Source: CAWJFJ01 sp963800065 (GTDB taxonomy: Bacteria > Actinomycetota > Acidimicrobiia > Acidimicrobiales > UBA8190). From it: a DNA stretch of 64,000 nt. Location of the stretch: assembly GCA_963800065.1 (NCBI GenBank), contig CAWCZO010000011.1, positions 310,001 through 374,000 on the forward strand, written 5' to 3'. Numbering within the stretch: the first letter of the stretch is position 1; each line of letters begins with the position of its first letter. The notes below the pieces were generated by a model. That model made no database searches, was not told the DNA's origin, and saw nothing but the letters and a program-made list of their open reading frames with translations. This document shows, piece by piece, positions 27,019 through 37,032 of the stretch. Both the position numbers and the translations under genes were made by a program.

Positions 27019-27464
27019 ATGTCGAGCCGGTCCTTCTTCGTCATGCTGCGGCAGGTGACACTCGACATGCAGGCACGCCACGCCGGCGTCGACGACCACG
27101 AGGCCCTCTTGCGCGTCGCCCCGAGCCCCAACGGTACCGGGTCGTTCGCCGAGGTCCTCGGGCCCCGCGGCACCCGGCGCGGGCCCAAAGTCTGGCCACT
27201 ATCGACCCCGAGGTGTTCGCCCCTGTGGCTGACGGCTCAGGGCTCGACGGCGCCCAACCCGACGGCCCTTTGGCCTGCACCGTCAGGGTGCTGCGGGCCG
27301 ACCCGTCTCTAGGCGCCGCCTTCACCGACGCCGACGAAGGACGTTTTCGTATCAGCAACCCTCACGCCCACATCGACGTGGTGCACGGGGCCAGCCACTT
27401 CGTCCACGACGAACAGCCCGAGCGCTTTCTGGCCGAGATGCACGCCTTCCCCGACTCCCTGTGA
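27019..27464 (+). pseudogene. Alpha/beta-hydrolase remnant
   Basis: Only the end of a hydrolase is readable, in two frames. The first gives HEALLRVAPSPNGTGSFAEVLG. After a shift near 27175-27190 the second gives SLATIDPEVFAPVADGSG through to HGASHFVHDEQPERFLAEM, with the catalytic-type His. The N-terminal half, including the nucleophile elbow, is missing. It sits directly behind the acyl-CoA dehydrogenase and is probably a decayed operon partner. Confidence 0.6.
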
Positions 27465-27597
27465 GCCCCAAGGGATGCGGGCGCGTCCCGTCTCCCTGAT
27501 TGTGTTGGTGTAGGCAACGAGGGGTGACACCCGACCAGTTTCTCGCCTCCTGATGGACTGCCCTAGGCCACTAACGAGGGACATCCTCAGGCCACAA

Positions 27598-27633
27598 GCG
27601 GCGGCCGGCAGGACGTCTCCTGCCGGTCGCCGC
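27598..27633. terminator. Strong bidirectional terminator-like hairpin
   Basis: A 16-bp stem (one G-U pair) with a 4-base loop (CGTC) lies between the plus-strand hydrolase remnant and the minus-strand alpha/beta hydrolase. A short T-rich patch (TGCTTTT) follows on the plus strand. Confidence 0.65.
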
Positions 27634-27704
27634 CGTCCTCATATGCTTTTCAGGTGAAAAGGTTCATCGTGCCGTGAATGGCCCGTCTCCTCGCAAATGT
27701 GGAG

Positions 27705-28388
27705 TCAGGCGTTCGTTGCCTGCATGATGAGCGAGGCCACGGCAGAGGGCTGCGACACATAGATTGCATGGCTGCCGGGAACCTCGACCACGGTGGAGCC
27801 GGCCCTCTCCGACATCATCCGCTGTGCGGGAGCCGGGATCATGTGGTCCTCGGTGACGACGAGATACCAACTCGGCTTGGTCCTCCAGGCCGGGTCGGTC
27901 ACCGCGCCGCTCAGGGCGACGACGCCCCAGGGAACCTGGGAATCGGCCAGGAACTCGGCCTCCTTGCGGGGGAGATCCCCAGCAAAGGCTTCGGGGAATT
28001 TTTCCCGGTCGAGGAACAGGAATCCATCCTGGGGCGGGAGGATCGGGGGAACCGGCGCTCCCGGAGGCGGATCTGCGATCAGGGTGTTGACCGATTCGCC
28101 CTTGTCGAGAGCAAAAGCCGTGATGTACACGAGGGCAGCCACGTTGTCGTGGGTGCCGGCTTCGCTTATGACGGCTCCGCCATAGGAGTGTCCAACCAGC
28201 ACCGTGGGGCCGTCCTGCGCACTCAAGGCCCGCTTCGTCACCGCCACGTCATCCTCAAGAGACAACGTTGGGTTCTGAACCACACTGACGTTGTAACCCT
28301 CCTCTCGCAAGAGGTCATAGACGCCCTTCCATCCGGAACCATCCACGAACCCTCCGTGCACAAGGACAACGTTTCGAATTCGACTCAT
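27705..28388 (-). CDS. EstC-like alpha/beta hydrolase
   Basis: 227 aa. The ATG at 28388 is preceded by AGAGGAG at good spacing. The oxyanion region is NVVLVHGGFVDGSGW, the nucleophile elbow is GHSYGG, the acid is probably in the VVTEDHMIP turn, and the catalytic His is in GSHAIYVSQP. These are esterase/methylesterase-type enzymes (EstC, plant MES-like) that are often linked to small-molecule detoxification. No signal peptide is present. It is a single-gene unit facing the terminator at 27598. Confidence 0.85.
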   Translation of the reverse strand: MSRIRNVVLVHGGFVDGSGWKGVYDLLREEGYNVSVVQNPTLSLEDDVAVTKRALSAQDGPTVLVGHSYGGAVISEAGTHDNVAALVYITAFALDKGESVNTLIADPPPGAPVPPILPPQDGFLFLDREKFPEAFAGDLPRKEAEFLADSQVPWGVVALSGAVTDPAWRTKPSWYLVVTEDHMIPAPAQRMMSERAGSTVVEVPGSHAIYVSQPSAVASLIMQATNA

Positions 28389-28922
28389 GATCGTCTCCTC
28401 TCTCGACATCTTTCTCTACGAGTCAATGAGCAGTATCCGCTTCAGAGGTCCCGTTCGCCCCACGAGGCACTCGTAGTCCGAAAACCCGGATCGCGCGTAG
28501 TCAGGAGCCGGAGCCGGCTGGGTGAACCCTGAGCGTGGAATCGAGCCTGCCGGTCACCTGTCACATGGTGGCCGGCCTCGACGGAGCCTCCAGCCTCTCT
28601 ACGGGTTGGGCCATCTCGGGCATCGTGCAAGGCGATCAGCCAACGGGCCACCCTGAGTTGCGATGCTCGCGCGCATAATGGTGGTCGACTGCACTCGCGT
28701 AGCGGCTCGATTAGTTGCCGATGCGACACGCCAAGAACCAGAACGTTCGGCCACCGGGTGCTCCGAGGGCGACTCACGGCTGCCGATCGGGTCGACACCC
28801 CAGGCCAGTCGACGCTGTTCGTCGGGTCGACAATAATCGCCTCTCCGGCCGTGCAATCAATCGTCCAACCTGCCCTGTCCGAGTCCGAGGTTGCGGTCCT
28901 TTCCGCCGAGAGGAGATCAGCA
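28389..28922. other. Intergenic region between the hydrolase and the first LAL regulator
   Basis: 534 bases between divergent genes. It must hold both promoters. I see no convincing operator, RNA gene or coding sequence. The long minus-strand frame across 28442-28999 has no protein-like composition. Confidence 0.5.
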
Positions 28923-31671
28923 ATGCTCTCAGGTGCGATCTTCCTGGATCGGATCGGTGAGAGGGGCGTCCTAGACAGTCTGCTCGACTCAGCCAGCAAG
29001 GGAACAAGCGGAGCGCTTGTCGTGTATGGCGAGGCGGGGATGGGGAAGTCGGCGTTGCTCGAATATGCGGCCTCTTCAACGGAACTTCAAGTTGCACACA
29101 TATCTGGGGTGGAAACCGAGCGATCCTTCGGCTTTGCCGCGCTCCAGCGCCTGCTGCTGCCCTTCGTGCACCAAGTTGATCTAATTCCAAAACCCCAACG
29201 AATGGCGCTCCAGTCGGCGTTCGGTCTCATCGAGGGGGGTCCACCCGACCGATTCATGGTTGCACTTGGTGCTCTGACCCTGCTCTCCGTCGAAAGCTCG
29301 AAGGTCGGTCTCCTCTGCGTCATCGATGATGCCCAGTGGATCGATATGGAGTCACTTCAAGCACTGGCGTTTGTGGCGCGCCGTCTTCAGGCCGAGGGGA
29401 TCGCCCTTCTCTTTGGGCATCGGACAACTCTCGATATTCCGGGCGAACTCGCTGGTATTCCGGCGCTCGAGGTCACCGGTCTGCCCAATGACGCAGCGAA
29501 AGAGCTTCTCCGAATTGTGGCCGACCAGCCCGTGTCCGAGCAGATCGCCGAACGCATCGCCACCGAAACCAGTGGCTGTCCTCTCGCACTCTGGGAACTC
29601 GGGACCACGCTGACCAAAACCCAATCCAATCTCATCGATGCCCTCGCCGAGCCGATGCCCGTCGCCCGCCGCTTGAGGGAGCATTTTGATACTCAGATCG
29701 ACGCGCTCTCCTCCGACGCCCAGCTGTTCCTGCTCGCAGTTGCGGCCGACGTTAGTGGAGACCGCGCACTCGTCCGAGCCGCAACCCGGGCCCTCGGCTG
29801 CAGCCCGGCATCGGAGACGGAGGCCGAGCATGAAGGGTTGATTCTGCCCGGTCCCCATATCACCTTTCGCCACCCGCTGATCCGTGCTGCGGTATACGCT
29901 CGCGCCGATCCAGATCTCCGCCGTGAGGTCCATCGCACGTTCGCGGATCTGGTACCGCGGGCGTCTCATCCCGACCGTTGGGCTCGTCATGTCGTTCTCG
30001 GCGCCACCGGCCCCGACGCGCGGTTGGCATCTCAACTCGAAGAGACCTCACAGATCGCGAGAGCCCGAGGCGGTCACGCGGCGGAAGCTTCGTTGCTCAT
30101 TCAGGCCGCCGAACTCACGGAGCCCCTTGGACTCAAAGCGGTTCGCCTCTTGGGTGCAGCTGCCGCCGCTATGAATGCCGGCGACGTCAACCAGGCGATG
30201 TCCCTTCTCGAGCAGGCGGAGCTGCACCTCTCCGACCCGCGCGCGATCGCAGAAGCAGCCCAGCTAGGGGCCCAGCTGAGTATCGTAACCGGCCAACCAG
30301 GTGTGGCCCCTCGACGGATGCTGGAAGCAGCGCGCCTCTTTCTTCCGTTGGATAACGCCCGAGCTCGCGACGTTCTTCTCGACGCCTTCGCCGCCTTTGC
30401 GATCTCCGTCCACTTCTCAGAAATCGCGGCAAGCGATATCGCCCGCGTGGCCAACTCAACGACACCAGCAGGGCCAGGGGTAAGCCTCGAAGACCACCTT
30501 CTTGACGGGACATCGCAGTTGGTCTTAGAGGGCCCCGAAATCGCATTTCCACGCTACCGTCTGGCGGCAGAACTCCTGAGAGAGGGAACGGTCACCCACG
30601 ACCAAATAGCCCGGTGGTCGGTGTTCGGGATTGCGGTGGCCAATGAGCTTCTCGACGATCGCACGTACCAGGCGTGGGCCGAGCGCTGCGACCGATCAGC
30701 TCGCGAGAACGGTGCGTTGGTCGTCCTCCTTTTCAATCTGTTTGCGCTCGCCGAAAGCGATCTCCGCGCCGGGGATCTGCTTAGCGCAAGCGCGCGCGTA
30801 CGAAGAGGCCTTGGATGTGGCGGCTGTTACCGGTCTTCCAGCTGCAGATGAACTGTACCCCCCTATGAGTGCAGAGGCTCGTGCATGGGCTGGGGACGAG
30901 GAGCCGACGAGGACCTATGCGGCTCAACTGATCGAACTCAATACCGCATTCAGTGTCGCCATCCCGGTGTTCCAGGGCTACCACGCTCTCGCCATTCTGC
31001 ACCTCGGAGCAGGTCAATACCGACAGGCACTCGAGGCAACCGAGTACGTGCACACGCAGAGCCCGTTCGGGTTCACGTCGCAAACGCTTCCGTTGGCGAT
31101 CGAAGCGGCAACGCGATCAAACGAACAAGAACTGGCCACGTCCCTCCTGCTAAGGCTCGACGAGAGGGCGAAGGCGAGCGGGAACCCTTGGGCGTTGGGC
31201 CTCGCGGCTCAATCCCGAGCCCTTCTGTCCGTTGGTTCCGAAGCCGAGCAGATGTACAAGTCGGCGCTGGCGCATCTCAGCCAGACCCTGGTGACCCGGG
31301 ATCTCGCTTACGCCCGACTTCTCTATGGAGAATGGCTCCGTCGGGAGAACCGGCGGGTTGATGCCCGCGAGCAACTGCGTCTAGCCCACGAATTCTTCGT
31401 CACGATGGGGGCCAAGGATTTCGCGAAGCGGGCTGAGGCAGAGCTTCTGGCCACCGGAGAGCGAGTCCGTCCTCGGGCGGTCGACAGAACAGCCGATCTC
31501 ACTCCTCAAGAACGCCGTGTCGCCTCGCTAGCCGCCGAAGGGCAAACGAATTCTGAAATCGCCGCAACGCTGTTTCTCTCCTCGGCAACGATCGACTACC
31601 ACCTCCGGAAGGTCTATCGCAAACTGAACATCGAATCGCGACGCCAACTTGGAAAGGCGCTGCGAACCTGA
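28923..31671 (+). pseudogene. LAL-type LuxR transcriptional regulator, frame broken
   Basis: A ~915 aa STAND-type regulator if repaired. The ATG at 28923 follows GAGGAG. It has an N-terminal ATPase with Walker A GEAGMGKSALL and Walker B LLCVIDDAQWID, a TPR-like helical middle, and a C-terminal LuxR HTH (LTPQERRVASLAAEGQTNSE to SATIDYHLRKVYRKLNI). The frame breaks at about 30776-30790: DLRAGDLL should continue as AQARAYEEALDVAAV one frame over. One extra base explains it. LAL regulators sense small ligands and activate catabolic or biosynthetic operons. Confidence 0.85.
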
Positions 31672-32140
31672 CCTCGACCTAAGCAAGCTCTATCGGAACT
31701 AAAGATGAGGCACCAGCCAGTTTCATCGAGCTCGATTGTTGGGACAACATGCCGGTCTTAATTCAAGGACGTTCTCGATCACGAACAAGATGCAGGCGAG
31801 CCGTATCCGCTGGCCGAGAGCGATCCCGGACGGTCCCGTAGGTCATGTCGTCCCCTGGAACCAGACTCATACCGGCATTCTCGCTCGGTCTGCCATGGCC
31901 CTGAGGACTTTCGAAGCCGCTGATACCGGTCGTCCTCGTCAATCGGTCGAAACCCAAGCTTGCCCGAGCCGCATGAAAGGCCAACGAGCGAAAGGCTCGG
32001 CGAGGTGAGAAAATCATCTGATTGAGGCGACTCAGGGATTGATGAATGACGTACGACAGAATCGTTTCGTATAGCCATGCGGCCGATGGGCGGCTGGCGA
32101 CCCATTCGGGCGGTGGCGCTGCGTCATTCGTGGATGAATT
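31672..32140. other. Intergenic region between the two LAL regulators
   Basis: 469 bases of relatively AT-rich sequence without a gene. The second regulator starts at a GTG with no clear ribosome-binding site. No repeat or operator stands out. Confidence 0.5.
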
Positions 32141-34921
32141 GTGAAAAGCATCGCACCCCGGCTGATAGGCCGGGACCGGGAACTCCAGTTGCTCGCCGAA
32201 GTGGTCGAGCGGGCAATCATGGACGGTGAGATGCTCCTCCTCTCGGGGGATCCGGGAGTTGGCAAGACGGCACTGTTGGATGCTGCGGAAGTGACCGCAT
32301 CCGCGCTCGGAGCTCTGGTCCTACGGGCCGCTGGCGTTGAGTTCGAAGCCGGAATCGCTTTCTCTGGCCTCAACCAGGTTCTGCTTCCACTCTCTGGGCG
32401 CATTGTCGAGTTAGCTCCCCTTCATCGGAACGCACTCAACGTCGCCTTGGGACTTTCCGATGGCGAGCCTGCCGACGTCCTCGTCGTCGGAATGGCAGCT
32501 CTCATGCTGCTGCGCTTAGCAGCGACGGAGCGACCACTGGTATTGATTGTCGACGACGTGCAGTGGCTCGATCGGTCGACGGCCACAGTCCTCGGGTTCC
32601 TGGCTCGCCGCCTAGCGGGATCGCCGATCGGCCTGATCACGGCCACCCGCTCTTGGAGTGAGACTTATCTCGACCGCAGTGGGCTGCCAGAAGAACAAAT
32701 TGGAGTGCTTGAGCCTGAGCCAGCGAGAGAGCTTCTCGATGCTGCCTTTCCTGACCTCGTAGGCCGTGTGCGTGAGAGGGTTTTCACCGAGGCGCAAGGC
32801 AACCCTCTCGCTCTTTTGGAGCTACCACGCGGACTGAGCAGTTCGCAACGCACGGCCGCCCGCCCCCTTCCGAGGGATCTACCGTTGAGTCACCGAATAC
32901 AAGCACTGTTCGAGTCTCAGATCGTCGCGTTACCTCGCCCGACGCAGGACGCCTTGCTACTCGCTGCCGTGGAGGGCACGGGCGACCTACGCGTTATGCA
33001 GGCAGCTGGTGGAGCGAGTCTGGCCGTCAACACCCTTGCCGCCGCAGAGCAAGCTGGTCTGGTCCACATCGACCTCAGCGCCGGTCACCTGGCGTTTCGC
33101 CATCCCCTCATCCGAGCGGCGGTGATCGAGGGCGCAGCCAGCGCCGATCGGCGTCGCTGTCACCGGGTGTTGGCGCCACTTCTGATGGACCAGGTTGAGC
33201 GACGGGCCTGGCATCTCGGCGAGGCCGCTGTTGGACCGGATGAAGAGGCAGCCTCGTGCCTTGAGAGTGCCGCTGATCTGATGTTGCGACGAGGTGACCC
33301 TGTCGGTGCGATTGGCACCTTGGTCAAATCTGCCGATCTGAGCCCCGATGGTGCCGACCGCAGCCGCCGCTTGGCACAGGCCGCGTACATCGGAACACTG
33401 GGTATCCAGCAGGCTGGTCCGGTCTCCTCGCTACTGGACGACGCCCGTCACGCCGGCTTGGACAAAAGTGGATCGCTGCTCTTTGCCGCCGCTGGAGCCA
33501 TAGTGCTGGTGGACGGCGACGGCGACGTCGAGACCGCTCATCGCCTCGTCCTCGGCGCGTTGCAGTCTCGGGCTGAGACCCTTGACTCGAACGACCTGTC
33601 TGTGACCGCCGCCGTGTCAGCTCTGGCCCATCTGTGCTTTCTCAGCCAACGGCTCGAGCTGTGGGAAGAGTTTCACAAAATCACAAAGAGCCTGATTCCG
33701 TCGTTGCCTCTAGAAATACGCTTGTACGCAGCCGGTATGGCCGATCCGGCAAGGATGTCCCGGGACACGTTGGTTGATCTCGATGGTGCCATCAGGAATC
33801 TGGACCACGAGCCAGATCCTCTGCGTGTCATCATGATTTCCTCAGCGGGACGGTTTGTTGATCGAATGCACGAGTGTCGCGGTGCACTTGGGCGGGTCTC
33901 CCGAGACGCGGCGAACAATGATGCAGTGGGTAACGCGATCTTGGCTCTGATGCTTCTTGCTTCTGATTCCTACGAGCGTGGGGACTGGGACAACGCTGTC
34001 GCACTGAACGACGAAGGAATACAGCTTTGCCAAGCCAGTGGATCTCGGTTCAATGAATGGGGTTTCCGGTCCACCGCCATGTTTATCGCTGCCGGTCGTG
34101 GTGAGACTGACACACTGAAACAGTTGACCGACGAACTGGTGAACTGGGGTACGCCTCGGCAGGTTGGAATCATTTCCACTTACGTGCACAAGGCGCTTTC
34201 TCTCGCTGCTCTTGGGAATGGGGACTACGAGGAGGCGTATCAACAGGCGACCTTCGTCACGCAACCTGGTGCCATTACCTCTCATGCAGTCCTCGCCCAC
34301 CAAGTGGGCTTCGACCTCGTTGAATCTGCAGCAAAAACTGGACGCATCAAGGAAGCCAGGGAACACGTTCATGCTATGCAGAAATCCAACATCGGGATGA
34401 TCTCGGCCCGGTTGAACATGATGGTGAAGGCATGCGAAGCCGTCGTCTCGGACGAGGAGGCCGCCTCCGACATATTCAACGCCGCCCTTGCTGTTCCTGG
34501 GATCGGACGCTGGTCTTTCGACGTGGCCAGGGTCCAGCTTGCTTACGGCGAGTGCTTGAGGCGCATGCGGTCCAACAAGGCGGCCAGGATGCCGCTCAGT
34601 GCCTCCGCCGAGGTCTTCCGACGGCTGGGCGCGAAAGCCTGGGAAATCAGGGCGACCAATGAACTCCGGGCTACTGGCGTCACCAGGTCTGGCGCTCGTG
34701 CTGAGGCGAAACTGACACCGCAAGAATTAGAGATCGCCTCCTTAGCGGCGGCCGGCCTTTCGAACAAAGAGATCGGCGCCCGGCTGTTCCTCTCTCCTCG
34801 AACCGTAGGAGCTCATCTTTACCGGGTGTTTCCGAAGCTTGGCATCAGGTCGCGAGCGGCCTTGCGCGACGCGCTCGCCGCCAGCAACCTCACCCCTGAA
34901 TCTTCTCATCCGAGTCCTTGA
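32141..34921 (+). CDS. LAL-type LuxR transcriptional regulator (intact)
   Basis: 926 aa, full length for the LAL/MalT-like group. Walker A SGDPGVGKTALL is near residues 35-46 and Walker B VLIVDDVQWLDRS near 130-142. TPR-like helices fill about 380-830. The C-terminal LuxR HTH includes LTPQELEIASLAAAGLSNKE and SPRTVGAHLYRVFPKLGI. It is a paralogue of the broken regulator at 28923, in the same direction. It lies just upstream of the permease/carotenoid-oxygenase genes, its most plausible target by position. Confidence 0.9.
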   Translation: MKSIAPRLIGRDRELQLLAEVVERAIMDGEMLLLSGDPGVGKTALLDAAEVTASALGALVLRAAGVEFEAGIAFSGLNQVLLPLSGRIVELAPLHRNALNVALGLSDGEPADVLVVGMAALMLLRLAATERPLVLIVDDVQWLDRSTATVLGFLARRLAGSPIGLITATRSWSETYLDRSGLPEEQIGVLEPEPARELLDAAFPDLVGRVRERVFTEAQGNPLALLELPRGLSSSQRTAARPLPRDLPLSHRIQALFESQIVALPRPTQDALLLAAVEGTGDLRVMQAAGGASLAVNTLAAAEQAGLVHIDLSAGHLAFRHPLIRAAVIEGAASADRRRCHRVLAPLLMDQVERRAWHLGEAAVGPDEEAASCLESAADLMLRRGDPVGAIGTLVKSADLSPDGADRSRRLAQAAYIGTLGIQQAGPVSSLLDDARHAGLDKSGSLLFAAAGAIVLVDGDGDVETAHRLVLGALQSRAETLDSNDLSVTAAVSALAHLCFLSQRLELWEEFHKITKSLIPSLPLEIRLYAAGMADPARMSRDTLVDLDGAIRNLDHEPDPLRVIMISSAGRFVDRMHECRGALGRVSRDAANNDAVGNAILALMLLASDSYERGDWDNAVALNDEGIQLCQASGSRFNEWGFRSTAMFIAAGRGETDTLKQLTDELVNWGTPRQVGIISTYVHKALSLAALGNGDYEEAYQQATFVTQPGAITSHAVLAHQVGFDLVESAAKTGRIKEAREHVHAMQKSNIGMISARLNMMVKACEAVVSDEEAASDIFNAALAVPGIGRWSFDVARVQLAYGECLRRMRSNKAARMPLSASAEVFRRLGAKAWEIRATNELRATGVTRSGARAEAKLTPQELEIASLAAAGLSNKEIGARLFLSPRTVGAHLYRVFPKLGIRSRAALRDALAASNLTPESSHPSP

Positions 34922-35372
34922 TGCCAGCTACCCCGGCACCTCGCCTCTGGCCTAAGGAATACCTGCTGGGCCGGTCGCTGTAGGTCGACCCTCGTCCTCA
35001 GGCTCCGACACGCCCCGCCGGGCAGGCACTGATTCAGTCACCGCCGCACGTGACAACCTGGCCCGATTGAGTGAGGTCTGGCTCACGACCAAGGGGCGAT
35101 ATGTGGCATCACTGAGCCCTAGGGGCGAGTGCGCGGTCCGGAGCTGCGACGGCGGAACTGCGTCCGTTGCCGAAAGACCCGATGTAGGTACGACCGGTCC
35201 TTCGATCGGACACCAGAGTCATTTGACCGAAGCTACGGCGACGGGTTCTGCCTCACCATGAAGTGAGTATCAGCCGCAAATTGAGCCGACCAGGGGCCAA
35301 GCGTTCCCCAACAGCCCAAGGGCTGAAGGGCACCGGGTTGAGTGCAATGCCGTCGGGCAAAGGAGCCAGGTC
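34922..35372. other. Intergenic region before the membrane protein/dioxygenase operon
   Basis: 451 bases without a gene. It presumably holds the promoter of the five-gene unit that follows. The first gene has a good AAAGGAG box at the end of this stretch. No clear dyad operator was found. Confidence 0.45.
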
Positions 35373-35948
35373 ATGAGCGTCACCGACTATGTCATCGACA
35401 TCCTTCTTATCGCTGTCATTTTCCGCCAAGTCCGCGCTCGTCATCTGACCCCTCGTTCGGCTCTCCTCCCGTTGGCTCTTCTGGCCGTGGCTGGAGTCGT
35501 CTACCTCCGACCTTTCACGGTCGGCGGCAATGACGTCGCCCTGATCGTGGTCCTGACCGTGATCGGTCTCGTTCTCGGCGCTGGGAGCGGGTTGGCTGAC
35601 AAGGTGTGGCAAGGGGAGCAGGGCTCCGTGATCTCACGGGCCACCGCAGTCTCCGTGATCACCTGGGTGCTAGGCATGGGATTCCGATTCGGGTTTGCCT
35701 ACTACAGCTACCACTCGGGTGCCCACGCCGTGTCTACTTTCTCCGCTCATCACGACATCACCGGGGCCAGAATCTGGACCACGGCTTTCGTCCTCATGGC
35801 GTTCGGACAAGGCCTTGCCCGTATCGGTGTCCTTCAATTGCGCCGTCATCAAACAGCGAGAGCCTCGGTTGTGGTCGGGCAGGGCGGACATGGCTCCCTC
35901 CGTCAACGCAGCCATGTCCTGGGTCTTGAGCAGGGACAACGGACCTAG
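35373..35948 (+). CDS. Small integral membrane protein
   Basis: 191 aa with AAAGGAG placed correctly before the ATG. Four to five hydrophobic segments occupy residues ~5-160 (for example LLIAVIFRQV, LIVVLTVIGLVLGAGSGLA, VSVITWVLGMGFRFGFAYY). The C-terminal 30 residues are polar. The topology resembles DUF1453-type actinobacterial membrane proteins, but I cannot name a family. It leads the dioxygenase operon, 37 bases before the TDT permease. Confidence 0.75.
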   Translation: MSVTDYVIDILLIAVIFRQVRARHLTPRSALLPLALLAVAGVVYLRPFTVGGNDVALIVVLTVIGLVLGAGSGLADKVWQGEQGSVISRATAVSVITWVLGMGFRFGFAYYSYHSGAHAVSTFSAHHDITGARIWTTAFVLMAFGQGLARIGVLQLRRHQTARASVVVGQGGHGSLRQRSHVLGLEQGQRT

Positions 35949-35985
35949 GAGCCGATGCGCACCGATACGACCTTCGGAGTAAGCC

Positions 35986-37032
35986 GTGACGACAATGCTT
36001 TCAAACACGGAAGCCTCCCAGTCTCACTCGGGAGAACATGGACGTGAGGCGGAACCAGCCACCGCGGCTCAAAGATTGCGACTGCCGCCGAACCTGTTCG
36101 CTATTCCATTTGGGCTAACCGGACTCGGAGAAACCTGGCATGCAGCGGGAGCAACGCTCGGGACCCCGGAGGTGGTGCCGGATGCGATTAACATCCTGTC
36201 CGCCCTGGTTCTAGTCCTGTTGGTCGGGGCCTACGGGTCTCAGGGACCCAAACGGATACAACAGGACCTGCGAGACCTTGTTCTCTCGCCTTTCGTGGCC
36301 TTGCCGGCAATCACCGGAATGCTCCTGGCCGCCGCTCTCGGTAGGTATGCCTTGGGTGCCGGACGCGATCTGGTGATCGTCTTCCTGCTTATGACCGTCG
36401 CAGTTGGGGGATGGCTGACGGGACAGTGGATCGTCGGCGACCTTGAGCAGGACTCGCTTCATCCCGGCCATTTCCTCCCCACCGTAGCCGGGGGCTTGAT
36501 CGGCGCCTACAGCTCCGCCCAGGTCGACCTTCACCTCATCGCCGAGGCGTCGTTTGGTATCGGCCTCGTGTGCTGGTTCCTCATCGGTTCCATGCTCCTC
36601 GGCCGACTGCTCGTCCGACCGATGCTGCCCCCGCCGCTGCTTCCGACCATGGCGATAGAGCTCGCGCCTCCTGCTGTAGCCGGCATCGCTTACTTCGCTA
36701 TCGACGGCGGAGTCACGAACGGCTTCGCCTGCGCCCTCGGAGGCTACGCCGTCCTCATGGCACTCGTTCAGCTCCGTCTGCTGCCCTTGTACGCCCGGCT
36801 GCCCTTCGGCCCCGGGTTCTGGGCCTTCACCTTCTCCATGGCCGCCGCCGCCACCGATGCTCTGGTGTGGATCGCCCTCAAGAAGCCACCGGGTGCAACC
36901 GCCTACGCCATCACAGTTCTCGTGGTGGTCACTGTCTTCGTCGCCACGATCCTCGCCCGCACTGTGGTCCTCATAGCTGATGGCCGGCTCCTCTCGAGGT
37001 CGTCAGTCCAAACCGAAAGGACAGCGCCATGA
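35986..37032 (+). CDS. TDT/SLAC1-family (TehA-like) permease
   Basis: 348 aa from a GTG preceded by CGGAG. About ten hydrophobic segments follow a 35-residue polar N-terminus. The opening NLFAIPFGLTGLGETW is the typical first helix of the tellurite-resistance/dicarboxylate transporter family. Members are anion or weak-acid channels and exporters. It overlaps the carotenoid-oxygenase start by 4 bases (ATGA), so the two are translationally coupled, suggesting transport of the product or substrate of that enzyme. Confidence 0.85.
   Translation: MTTMLSNTEASQSHSGEHGREAEPATAAQRLRLPPNLFAIPFGLTGLGETWHAAGATLGTPEVVPDAINILSALVLVLLVGAYGSQGPKRIQQDLRDLVLSPFVALPAITGMLLAAALGRYALGAGRDLVIVFLLMTVAVGGWLTGQWIVGDLEQDSLHPGHFLPTVAGGLIGAYSSAQVDLHLIAEASFGIGLVCWFLIGSMLLGRLLVRPMLPPPLLPTMAIELAPPAVAGIAYFAIDGGVTNGFACALGGYAVLMALVQLRLLPLYARLPFGPGFWAFTFSMAAAATDALVWIALKKPPGATAYAITVLVVVTVFVATILARTVVLIADGRLLSRSSVQTERTAP

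Noticed and set aside
28442..28999. 185-codon minus-strand frame before the first LAL regulator
   Set aside because: Low-complexity Arg/Ser composition, no ribosome-binding site, and it overlaps the regulator start.
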